Shown here piece by piece: positions 1-9,595 of a DNA stretch of 64,000 nucleotides; the stretch's first letter is position 1, and every line of letters starts with the position of its first letter. The notes beneath the pieces are model-generated. The model did no database searches. It had not been told where the DNA came from and worked only from the letters and a program-made list of their open reading frames with translations. The position numbers and the translations under genes were made by a program. The stretch is taken from NCBI GenBank assembly GCA_030770545.1, contig CM061106.1:3064001-3128000 (forward strand), given 5' to 3'. This stretch comes from Macropodus opercularis. Lineage: Eukaryota; Chordata; Actinopteri; Anabantiformes; Osphronemidae.

Positions 1-65
1 AGACACTGAATGGTTTCAAGCTGACTCTTTGTTTTCTACTGTTTCATCTTTGGTTCTTTATTCAG

Positions 66-239
66 TTTGAGTTGCTGCAGTTTGTCAGAGATCAGCTGTG
101 ATTCTCTGGCCTCAGCTCTGAAGTCCAACCCGTCACATCTGACTCAACTGGACCTGAGCTACAACAACCTGCAGGATTCATCAGTGAAGCGTCTGTGTGG
201 TTTTCTGGAGAGTCCTCACTGTCGACTGGAGACTCTGAG
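66..239 (+). CDS. LRR exon 1 of NLR gene 1
   Basis: Symmetrical 174-base exon after TTTATTCAG and before GTCAGACT. It starts SCCSLSEIS and has LDLSYNNLQDSSVKRL. It is intact and lacks internal stops. Arg replaces the His found before LCGF in most sister exons. Confidence 0.85.
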
Positions 240-2634
240 GTCAGACTCCATGTTTTAGTTCTGTGTAGATTAATGTGATGTGAACGTTGTGTTGACGCTA
301 AACTGCAGACATGAGGCTGATGTTCTACTGATCCACACGGATGGTCTCCATGGCAACGGCTGCTTTCTCCTTCTGTGGTTTAGTCCGTTCACTGTTTAAT
401 TTCTAGTTTCTAAACTTCTACTGCCTGAAGCGTCTTCAGCTCCAAACACACAATGAGACACTGAATGGTTTCAAGCTGACTCTTTGTTTTCTACTGTTTC
501 ATCTTTGGTTCTTTATTCAGATTGAGTTGCTGCAGGTTGTCAGAGATCAGCTGTGATTCTCTGGCCTCAGCTCTGAAGTCCAACCCGTCACATCTGACTC
601 AACTGGACCTGAGCTACAACAACCTGCTGGATTCATCAGTAAAGCATCTGTGTGGTTTTCTGGAGAGTCCTCACTGTCGAATGGAGACTCTGAGGTCAGA
701 CTCCATGTTTTAGTTCTGTGTAGATTAATGTGATGTGAACGTTGTGCTGACGCTAAACTGCAGACATGAGGCTGATGTTCTACTGATCCACACTGAGGGT
801 CTCCATGGTAACGTCTGCTTTCTTCTTCAATGTTTATTTTCTAGTTTGTAAACTTCTACTTCCTGAAGCGTCTTCAGCTCCAAACACACGATGAGACACT
901 GAATGGTTTCAAACTGACTCTTTGTTTTCTACTGTTTCATCTTTGATTCTTTATTCAGATTGAGTCACTGCAGTTTGTCAGAGATCAGCTGTGATTCTCT
1001 GACCTCAGCTCTGAAGTCCAACCCGTCACATCTGACACATCTGGACCTGAGTAGAAACAACCTGCTGGATTCATCAGTGAAGCATCTGTGTGGTTTTCTG
1101 GAGAGTCCTCGCTGTCGACTGGAGACTCTGAGGTCAGACTCCATGTTTTAGTTCTGTGTAGATTAATGTGATGTGAACGTTGTGCTGACGCTAAACTGCA
1201 GACATGAGGCTGATGTTCTACTGATCCACACTGAGGGTCTCCATGGCAACGACTGGTTTCTTCTTCTGTGGTTTCAGTTGTTTTTAATTTTATTTAATCA
1301 TTGTTTCTCTGTTTTATCACTTAAAATATAAACTAAACAACGTTTAATCAGTCAGAAAATATCAAATCTGTGATCAGTAGCTGATGCTCCAACACTTTTC
1401 TAAGGCTCTATAATGTTGGTTCTGACTCGACATTCAAACCCAAGATGCCGTAATCAGAAGTTCTGGATCTGCTTGTTTGACTGGTTCCATCAGTTTGACT
1501 CCATTAAATGTTTCTTCAGTATCAAATGTTTCTGTGAGCTTCTAGTTTCTAAACTTCTACTTCCTGAAGCGTCTTCAGCTACAAACACACGATGAGACAC
1601 TGAATGGTTTCAAGCTGACTCTTTGTTTTCTACTGTTTCATCTTTGGTTCTTTATTCAGGTTGAGTCGCTGCAGGTTGTCAGAGATCAGCTGTGATTCTC
1701 TGGCCTCAGCTCTGAAGTCCAACTCGTCACATCTAACACAACTGGACCTGAGTAGAAACAACCTGCAGGATTCATCAGTGAAGCATCTGTGTGGTTTTCT
1801 GGAGAGTCCTCACTGTCGACTGGAGACTCTGAGGTCAGACTCCATGTTTTAGTTCTGTGTAGATTAATGTGATGTGAACGTTGTGCTGACGCTAAACTAC
1901 AGACATGAGGCTGATGTTCTACTGATCCACACTGAGGGTCTCCATGGCAACGTCTGCTTTCTTCTTCTGTGGTTTCATTTGTTTTTAATTGTATTTAATC
2001 ATTGTTTTTCTGTTTTATCACTGAAAATATAAACTAAACAACGTTTAATCAGTCAGAAAATATCCAATCTGTGACCAGTAGCTGATGCTCCAACACTTTT
2101 CTAATGCTCTATAATGTTGGTTCTGACTCGACATTCAAACCCAAGATGCCGTAATCAGAAGTTCTGGATCTGCTTGTTTGACTGGTTCCATCAGTTTGAC
2201 TCTAACAAATGTTTCCTCAGTATCAAATGTTTCTGTGAGCTTCTAGTTTCTAAACTTCTACTTCATGAAGCGTCTTCAGCTCCAAACACACGATGAGACA
2301 CTGAATGGTTTCAAGCTGACTGTTTGTTTTCTACTGTTTCATCTTTGGTTCTTTATTCAGATTGAGTCGCTGCAGGTTGTCAGAGATCAGCTGTGATTCT
2401 CTGGCCTCAGCTCTGAAGTCCAACCCGTCACATCTGACACAACTGGACCTGAGAGGAAACAACCTGCAGGATTCATCAGTGAAGCCTCTTCGTGACCTGG
2501 TGCAGACTGTCAACCGGTCCAGACTATCGACTGGTGACTCTGAGGTCAGTAGAGGTTGGAGTCAGTCTGTGCTGCTTCCATTAGTCTTGTTAACTCAGTT
2601 AGTGTCACAGCAGAGATTCCAGTGTTTGCTGTAA
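66..2634 (+). CDS. NLR gene 1 (NLRC3-like), 3' part: LRR exons
   Basis: This is the C-terminal leucine-rich-repeat part of a fish NLR receptor, a cytosolic innate-immune sensor family. Exons are 66-239, 521-694, 959-1132, 1660-1833 and 2361 onward. The first four are exactly 174 bases, bounded by TTTATTCAG or TTGATTCTTTATTCAG acceptors and GAG/GTCAGA donors, and each begins one base before a codon, so any number can be joined without changing frame. Each encodes two LRRs with the core LDLS..NNL. The FISNA-NACHT exon must lie upstream of base 1. The terminal exon has a 17-base near-duplication that removes the stop used in gene 2, so the frame stays open to TAA at 2632-2634. Whether the copy is functional cannot be judged without its 5' half. 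Confidence 0.85.
521..694 (+). CDS. LRR exon 2 of NLR gene 1
   Basis: 174-base LRR exon, intact. It starts SCCRLSEIS, with LSYNNLLDSSVKHL and HCRMETLR, where Met replaces the usual Leu in a conserved LRR core position. It lies 455 bases after the preceding exon. Confidence 0.85.
959..1132 (+). CDS. LRR exon 3 of NLR gene 1
   Basis: 174-base LRR exon, intact. It starts SHCSLSEIS, with THLDLSRNNLLDSS and SPRCRLE. The acceptor is TTGATTCTTTATTCAG. It lies 438 bases after exon 2. Confidence 0.85.
1660..1833 (+). CDS. LRR exon 4 of NLR gene 1
   Basis: 174-base LRR exon, intact. It starts SRCRLSEIS, with KSNSSHLTQLDLSRNNLQ. The intron before it is the long type, giving a 701-base exon-to-exon spacing. 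Confidence 0.85.
2361..2544 (+). CDS. Terminal LRR exon of NLR gene 1, with a 17-base duplication
   Basis: This exon has one full LRR (LDLRGNNLQDSSVKPL) and then the terminal sequence RDLVQTVN. It measures 184 bases to the conserved donor, against 167 in the two minus-strand homologues (27235-27401 and 56139-56305). The extra 17 bases come from an imperfect repeat (gtgcagactgtcaaccg then gtccagactatcgactg). The sister exons reach a stop just before the donor; here the frame passes through it. Unspliced, it stops at 2632-2634. Spliced to the 3' exon at 2966, it would add a short tail ending DAAAWYL with a stop at 3005-3007. Confidence 0.75.
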
Positions 2635-3434
2635 AGCTCCAACCTTCTCAGTGAAGCTGTGGCAGAAAGACAGAGACAGAGAGAACAGTCAGCATCAGAT
2701 CAGCCAGAAGCTTGTTGTGGTCATGAAGACGACTATTGTTGTTGTGTCAGCTGATGTTTCCAGGCAGAGAAGATGTTGGTCACCACACAGTTATTCTGTC
2801 TTTCATGGACCAACAGGAAGTTGTCGCTAAACTGATGACTCAGGGGGGGGCAGTGGAGGCTGTGGTTTGGACCAGTGTGAGTTTCTGTGTCCTTCATACC
2901 GGAGGAGAACTCAGCCAAGTGAAGCCACGTTTCCCGTGTGTCATCGTCTCTTTCCTGTGTTTCAGGATGTATATCTGTCTACAGATGCTGCTGCCTGGTA
3001 CCTGTGACATGAGTAGAAATGTTGACACATGGAGCCATGAAACCACGACGCTCTTCAGAAGTTCTCTCCAACTCTGTTTGACAACTTAGGCTGTCAGTGT
3101 CAGTCAGTGTCATATTGCATCTAATTTCCCACCAGCCAGTTACAGCTCACAGACCTTTTCAGAAGACCAGACTTTTACCTCAACTCATTTAAAAGAGTGT
3201 GATCATCACAACAATAAAGGTGTTGTCACAAATCAACATTATGACATTTAAGGAATTTGAGTCTTTGAAGAACTGAAATCCTCAGAACAAGGTTTGGATG
3301 TAATCTGTGATGGACAAGACAAACTAGTTGGAGCCTCTGTGTCAAAGATTGAGACGTTTAAGGAAGCTGGGAATTAATAAGTGTTTACACCTTTCAGGAC
3401 CAACCTCGTTCTCTCAAAGTGTCTGTTTAATAAA
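2545..3434 (+). other. 3' region of NLR gene 1, with poly(A) signal
   Basis: This region is homologous to the minus-strand stretch below the last exon of gene 2. It contains a TTTCAG acceptor at 2960-2965, a likely 3' untranslated exon from 2966, and AATAAA at 3429-3434. The matching signal in gene 2 lies at 25912-25917, and conservation around both supports a shared 3' end. Compared with gene 2, about 0.6 kb including the 42-base minisatellite is missing at the G-run near 2845. Confidence 0.6.
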
Positions 3435-4330
3435 AACATAACATGAAAACAACTCCAGTATTATTTTTCAGTTTTTAATAACCTGTGTATTAATTTAACA
3501 TGTAACAACCCAGAGATCCTTTAAAAACCTGACTGTGTCAGTACAAACGTTCTGTTAAACGTGTGTTGATGCTTCTTCAACTTGGTGAATTAAAACTGGC
3601 TCTAAAAACAGTCGAGGGTTGTTCTGTATTTTCTTTAAGTATATGAGGTTTAACACACACAGGCCTATGAGGCTGTTAAAACAGAAGAAACAAGGAGGCA
3701 GACGATGCTTTTAGTCAGTTCTTAGTGACAGTGTGGTTCTTAGTTATCTAGACCAATGTAGGAAAACATTTAACTACATATTAAATAAAGCCTTGATGAA
3801 AAAGCACAACATCCAACACTTTAGCACGTCCACCAGTGGTCACTAGGGACACGAATCATTTCAGTTGCATGTTTAAATGTCGTTAAAGGTTTAAAGCTAG
3901 GAACACATAGAATACAGGTTTTAAGGAAATATGCAAGACATGCATCTTGGCATACAGAGAGCATCTTCTCAATAAACACGGCCATAATGTCACTACACAT
4001 GATTACATCAGACAGAAGATGCATGAGACAGGGCGACTAGTGATACAAGGAAGGAAAATGACAAGTTAAAGATTGTCTGATTTCTTAAACCAGCTAATTT
4101 CCCTCATGCTATTGATGCTGAGAAAAGTGTGGCTGCTTTAATGAGCAAACAAGTACCTAGAAAACGCCATCTCTGACACTGACGTTGGGCCATAACCTCA
4201 GAAAAGTAGCAGATGTTCTTCAATGTCAAGCAACGATCTCTAGTGATGAGAAAACTGTTCACAACGTTCAGGTGTCAAGCAAATATGTGACAATAAATGG
4301 AGTGAATGTGTATCATCCAAAGCCCTCTGG
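3435..4330. other. Intergenic, no gene seen
   Basis: AT-rich DNA downstream of NLR gene 1. No supported coding region, RNA gene or clear repeat was found. The last part (from about 4.1 kb) may hold unreadable upstream pieces of the gene fragment that starts near 4.3 kb. Confidence 0.5.
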
Positions 4331-5060
4331 AATTTGAGGGAGGCAAAATGGAATGCTCCACAACTACTTCCTTTCACTGAGGGTGTGACAAAGGTGCACA
4401 AGTATCTTAACAAACGCCAGGTGGAATCTCATACAACACTCAAAGAAGAGCCAAGGAAGAAGCACCGCGCAAAACTAGCAGAAATTACTCTGTGTGAAGT
4501 CAAACTCTTCAACCGAGGAAGATCAAATATGCATCTCAATGGTTTTACGTTGAGAGATATGTCATCTCATCCAGACCTTGAACCTTCGTTGTCCGACCTT
4601 GAAAAGAAGCTTTGCAAGCACTTCCAGCAAACAGAAATAAAGGGCAAACATGGACGAGGTCCCCACTGTCCTGACACCGGACATGCTGACATCAGTGGAC
4701 ATTACTTACCAAGACTTGCAGCAGCTGTGATGTGTTAGATGAAAATCCCTTCATGTTTGGGAGACCACAAGCATTCAGTTACTGCAGAGGATCAGGTGTC
4801 ATTCGGCAGATTGCTCAAAGTTGTGGGGCAGAGCACCACAACTAAGGCTTCTGCCTTATCATCCACCAAACTGAGAAAGCACATGGCCACAATGTCTAAC
4901 AGACGTACTTGGCCACGGTATCAGAGTGTGTAGGCAGTATTACAGGCTGCCTGGGGGGACATTACAACTTGCAAAATAAGTAAAGTTTTAATGACTCTGG
5001 AACAAGGACAGCTGTCTGAATACAAAGGAAGGAATCTGAATCTGATGAAATCAACATTGA
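4300..5060 (+). pseudogene. Fragment of a fish multicopy gene family (tyrosine-recombinase-like C-terminal core)
   Basis: Two or more frames read together resemble an uncharacterised multicopy fish protein family. Visible pieces in order are KWNAPQLLPFTEGV, a helix with ITLCEVKLFNRG, LSDLEKKLCKHF followed by IEIKGKHGR-like sequence, then (other frame, 4727 on) DENPFMFGRPQAFSY, and after another shift LSSTKLRKHMATMS and KVLMTLEQGQLSEYKGRNL. The part after the LRKH block, where related copies carry a GHD..H..FYR segment, is mostly broken. Arg-His spacing of this kind recalls tyrosine recombinases such as Cryptons; that link is inference. Several frameshifts and a stop show the copy is dead. Confidence 0.55.
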
Positions 5061-5893
5061 TCCAAAAGGTAATTGTTGGGTTTAGCCTGTGAAGGAATCT
5101 AAATAGTTAAGTAGTAGTTAAAATAGTAGTTGAAAGCTTAGAGAGTAGGATGCAGGCAGAAAACAGAACAAGCCGAATGCATTAAAGTATAGTTTGAAAC
5201 ACACACGTCAGGTTTATAGAATAGTAGAAGAGCAGCCAGACACAGGTCATTAAACCTTATGTAAACTATGGGGTCTAAGCAGAAAATCAGATAAGTTGGC
5301 AGTGAAACATGTGAATGTCTGTAGAAGGAATGTGCTTAAATCCATAGGTTATGGGACCACACAGCAACGGAGCAGATAAGACACCAATAAAGCAGCCATG
5401 GAGACGAACACCAGACCACGGCATCAGGATCCGGTTACACCACAGAAAGATGCTCTGTCCAGCATAAAAGTGTGGGTCGAGGGACAGACAGTGTCAGTTA
5501 GACTTCGTGCCCTGAGTATATGCTGTATGGTATAGGGACAGACTGACCCAGGCCTGTAAATTATTATTCTTCAAGTTTGAAATAAAGATAGATTTTTATC
5601 AGACGTTTCTCCTCATCATTCAACGAACGCGCAGAGCTGGGATTGGGAGAGCAGCTCAACACCTGCCAACACTTAAATAATACAGAGACACTGACACAAA
5701 AAGACAAACTCAGATATCTTAATTCTTATACTTGTGCGCAGAAGGGAAGCCGCTCTGCAACACAATAACTCAGCCGACGGACTACAACTCCCAGTTGTGC
5801 ATAGCTCCTTTTATTGAGAATAGCATGAAAGTCACTCCTTTACATTCCACATAGCAAGATAGAAAACAAGTCCATATATGGTGAGTAAGACAC
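5061..5893. other. Unclassified repeat-like DNA left of the gypsy element
   Basis: No coding region is supported. There is a TATA-like gcataaaag near 5463 and AATAAA near 5580 on the plus strand, and a reverse AATAAA near 5810, features seen in LTRs. No pair of TG..CA ends with matching TSDs was found, so no element is called. Confidence 0.35.
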
Positions 5894-5898
5894 GTATG

Positions 5899-6842
5899 TG
5901 TAACGATCTAGACTAGGGTAGGGAACAGTCTAGACTAGGTTGTAATGCGTGGACCCCCAAGAATGGACTGTCGGAACCAACACACTATGCAGAATGATTT
6001 ATTGTGAGAAAGCAGGAGATGGATCAGAGGCGAGGAAACTGAACTCTCTGGGCGACGGTCGTCTCACAGCGTGAGGATATCTACTGAGAGAGGGACAGAT
6101 CAGATCAGGGAGAGCAAAGCCTGGTAAAGTGGAAACAGAGGACCTAGGCCCTGGGGAACAAACCGATAGGGTCCCAGGGGAGTGGAGCCAGGGGGCGGCA
6201 GCGGTCAGCGATGAGGCACAGGCGGTCGAGGTGCGAGGCGCTGTTGGTCTGCCCGTCGAGTGGGGATCCTGGCCTCGCCGTGGAGAATGCCAAAGGGAGT
6301 AGATGTGCACGCCCAAAAGGCCCAGTCCCAGTGAGTCCGCTGTCCTGGGTCCTGTCGCGGGGTTAACTCCCTTAATTGCCCAGAGGAACCTCTGAAAGGG
6401 AGTTGAGAGTCTGGCAGAGGCTAAGAGTCGCGGTGGCGAGACTCAGGCTGCAACAGTGTCGAAGCTAAGGCTGAGGCAAGGCTAAGGCTGAGGCAAGGCT
6501 AAGGCTGTGGCAAGGCTAAGGCTGTGGCAAGGCTAGGGCTGTGGCAAGGCTAAGGCTGTGGCAAGGCTAGAACTGCGGCTGAGGCGAGGCTAGAACTGCG
6601 GCTGAGGCGAGGCTAGAACTGCGGCTGAGGCGAGGCTATAGCTGAGGCTGAGGCGAGGCTATAGCTGAGGCTGAGGCGAGGCTAAAGCTGCGACTAAGAC
6701 GAGGCTAAAGCTGCGGCTAAGACAAGGCTGAAGCTGCGGCTAAGACGAGGCTAAAGTGAGGCTAAAGCTGCGGCTAAGACGAGGCTTAAGCTGCGACAGA
6801 GACGAGGCTAAAGCTGCGACAGAGACGAGGCCGATCATCACA
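5899..6842 (-). repeat. Gypsy 3' LTR
   Basis: 944-base LTR, TG..CA on the minus strand, matching 9232-9595 plus 11495-12256. It contains a tandem block of about 17-23-base GGCT-rich units at 6455-6830. It joins the internal region at a polypurine tract, which fixes the orientation. Confidence 0.88.
6455..6835. repeat. Tandem GGCTAAGGC-type minisatellite in the gypsy LTR
   Basis: Imperfect units of about 17-23 bases built on aaggctaaggctgtggc and gaggctagaactgcggct. The same array, with fewer units, lies in the other LTR at about 11695-11945, so copy number has changed since integration or came from recombination between copies. Confidence 0.8.
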
Positions 6843-6887
6843 GTACCCCCCTCCTAACGGCCGGCTCCCGACGGCCCACCGGGCTGA

Positions 6888-8590
6888 TCAGGGTGAGCCG
6901 CGTGAAACTCCCGAAGGAGGTCCGGGTCCAGAATGAATCGACGAGGGACCCAAGACCGTTCCTCCGGGCCGTACCCCTCCCAGTCTACCAGATACTGGAG
7001 TCCTCGACCCCGAGGCCGAGAGCGAAGGATACGCCGAACAGTAAAGGCCGGACCCCCATCTACCAGCCGGACGGGCGGAGGGGGGCACTAGCGGGCTGGA
7101 ACACACCGGCTTAAGCCGGGAAACATGAAACGTGGGATGAATGCGCATGGACCGGGGCAGGCGCAACCGAACCGTGACCGGGTTAATGATCTTGGCGACA
7201 GAGAAGGGGCCAATGAATCGAGGAGCAAGTTTAGGCGAATCCAACTTAAGGGGATCAAATAGGGGTGGCTGAAAACCATGAACAACCTGGAAGGGTGACA
7301 GGCCAGTAGAACCTTATGGGAGGGAGTTGTGGGCGTATTCAACCCACGGGAGATTGGCGGACCACTGCCTGGGGTCGTCCGAACACAAAACCCTTAACCC
7401 CACCTCCAACTCCTGATTCATCCGCTCGGTCTGCCCATTAGACTGGGGGTGGAAACCAGAGGACAAACTCACCGATATCCCCAGGAGCTTGCAAAACTCG
7501 CTCCAAAAGCGAGCAACAAATTGAGGACCCCGGTCGGAGACAATATCCTCAGGTAATCCATGTAAACGAAAAACATGCTCGACCAGTAGCCGGGCGGTTT
7601 CGGAGGCAGTCGGCAGCTTGGGCAGGGCAACAAAATGCACCATCTTCGAAAATCTGTCTACAATGGTCAGAACTGTGGTGTGTCCCTGAGAACACGGGAG
7701 ACCAGTTACAAAGTCCAACGAGATGTGCGACCACGGCCGTTTAGGGATGGGCAGAGGGCGCAGCAACCCTGCAGGGGCTTGGTGACCCGCCTTGGTTCTG
7801 GAGCAGACCGAGCAAGCCGCCACATACCGCTGGACATCAGACCTGACCGAAGGCCACCAGAACCGTTGGCGGAGCACCTGAAGGGTCCGTACCGCCCCGG
7901 GATGGACTGTCAAGCGGGAGGCATGGCAGAACTGGATGACCCGGGATCTGAGGCCAACGGGAACAAAAAGGCAATGGTCAGGGCAGTCCGAAGGTGCAGG
8001 CTTACCTCGGTTGGAACGGATTACCTCCCTTTCCAGAACCAGGCGGGTCGCCCCCAGACGAACCGAACCCGGCAGGATGAATTTAGTCCGCTCATCATTG
8101 TCCACAGGTGTATGTATTCGGGAAAGCGCATCAGCCTTATTGTTCAGAGTGCCTGGGCGAAAAGAAAGAGAAAATGAAAACCGTTCAAAAAAAATCGCCC
8201 ACCTGGCCTGTCGGGAATTCAGGCGCCTGGCTGACTTGAGGTATTTTAAGTTCTTGTGGTCAGTTAGGACCACAAAGGGGTGCTTAGCCCCCTCCAACCA
8301 GTGGCGCCATTCCTCCAAGGCCAGCTTCACAGCCAGCAACTCACGGTTCCCCACGTCGTAGTTGCTCTCCGCTGCAGACAACCGCTTCGTCGCCTCTCTC
8401 TCTCCTCCCCAGAGACGCGCTGACGACCCAGCTGCATGGGAGTCTGGCCCGGAAGTGGATCGGGGCCGGGCTGATGTACTGGGCCGAGGAGGATAGCGCG
8501 AGTCTCGGGACAGCTGTCGCTCCTGGAAGCGGCGCTCAGTTCTGAAGGCGATATCGATGAGTTCGTCGAGGGTCTGGTTGGAATGACAGG
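6888..8590 (-). pseudogene. Gypsy pol remnant: RNase H, integrase and chromodomain
   Basis: The main open stretch is 7314-8381. It encodes the C-terminal part of a Ty3-type RNase H (YDVGNRELLAVKLALEEW, then LTDHKNL and NKADALSR). This is followed by an integrase with an HHCC zinc-binding region (H..H near FCHASRLTVHPG, C..C in AACSVCSRTK) and the DDE core: D in TIVDRFSKM, D in VSDRGPQF, E in QSNGQTERMNQELE. After a stop near 7314, shifted frames still show the C-terminal GPF and chromodomain-like segment (FIGPFSV, then HPTFHVSRLKP). The same frame extends upstream into the end of gag near 8585, with no RT between. The product would be a gag-RNase H-integrase fusion if expressed; the frame breaks argue against function. 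Confidence 0.85.
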
Positions 8591-9210
8591 GCGTCCTTTA
8601 TCCGTTCGCTAAGGCCCAGGTAGAACTGGTCAAATAGAGCGCTCTGATTCCAGGAGCTGCTGGCTGCCAGCGTCTGGAACTGGATGACGTAATCCACTAG
8701 TGGTCTGTCTCCTTGCGTTAGGCCCGCTAGGCCATGTTTAGCAGCCGTCTGGGGGCTGATGGGGTCAAAAGTCCTCGACAACTGCTCCCCAAACTGCTTA
8801 AAAGAGGAGCAAAACCCCTCATTTCTTCTCCAAGCCGCTGTGCCCCAGGCCGACGCTGGGCCCCCTAATAAGGATACCACATATGCCACTTTCGATGCCT
8901 CAGTAGGGCACATGGACGGTTGGAGAGTGAAAATCATATCACAGTGGGTTAAGAAAGCATGACTACGACCTGGTTCGCCATGGTAGCGCTCCGGGTGAGG
9001 TATTCTCGGTTCGGAATGGGCGGAGGATGCTCTAGGAGGGGACGCGGGGAGAGGAATGGAGGCCGCGACCGGAGGAGGAACTAGCGCTGACAACTGGGCG
9101 GACAATTGGTCCACCGCATTACAAAGTTGACTAATTTGGTTAGCCTGGCCAGCCAACAGGTTGTTTACACCTGTGCGCCACGCAGGTAGTGATGGTTCCG
9201 GGGGGTCCAT
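8536..9210 (-). pseudogene. Gypsy gag (sushi-type capsid), frameshifted
   Basis: The start ATG is at 9210-9208, 22 bases from the 5' LTR. The product begins MDPPEPSLP and includes the retrotransposon gag core: FLTHCDMIF, then LQPSMCPTEASKVAYVVSLL and WGTAAW. This is the Ty3 lineage from which vertebrate PEG10/RTL genes arose. The frame is lost near 8585 by a single-base shift. The corrected frame continues with DELIDIAFRTERRFQERQ and runs to RNase H, so the usual zinc knuckle, protease and RT were deleted. Confidence 0.85.
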
Positions 9211-9595
9211 GTTTTTTGGGCCGGTTCGTTCTGTAACGATCTAGACTAGGGTAGGGAACAGTCTAGACTAGGTTGTAATGCGTGGACCCCCAAGAATGGA
9301 CTGTCGGAAACAACACACTATGCAGAATGATTTATTGTGAGAAAGCAGGAGATGGATCAGAGGCGAGGAAACTGAACTCTCTGGGCGACGGTCGTCTCAC
9401 AGCGTGAGGATATCTACTGAGAGAGGGACAGATCAGATCAGGGAGAGCAAAGCCTGGTAAAGTGGAAACAGAGGACCTAGGCCCTGGGGAACAAACAGAT
9501 AGGGTCCCAGGGGAGTGGAGCCAGGGGGCGGCAGCGGTCAGCGATGAGGCACAGGCGGTCGAGGTGCGAGGCGCTGTTGGTCTGCCCGTCGAGTG

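Noticed and set aside
1413..2296. Near-identical 60-codon ORFs at 1413-1595, 2114-2296, and on the minus strand at 59598-59780 and 62131-62313
   Set aside because: They lie in the long type of cassette intron, run into the next acceptor region and repeat only because the intron repeats. The homologous intron of gene 2 has no such open frame.
1..2544. Regular repeats resembling a CRISPR array
   Set aside because: Units are 438-701 bases of exon plus intron in a vertebrate gene. There are no short repeat-spacer units and no cas genes.
5073..5670. Solo LTR left of the gypsy element
   Set aside because: TATA and AATAAA are present, but no TG and CA ends with matching duplications were found.
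7635..8361. Plus-strand ORFs of 180 and 141 codons
   Set aside because: Antisense shadows of gypsy RNase H and integrase.
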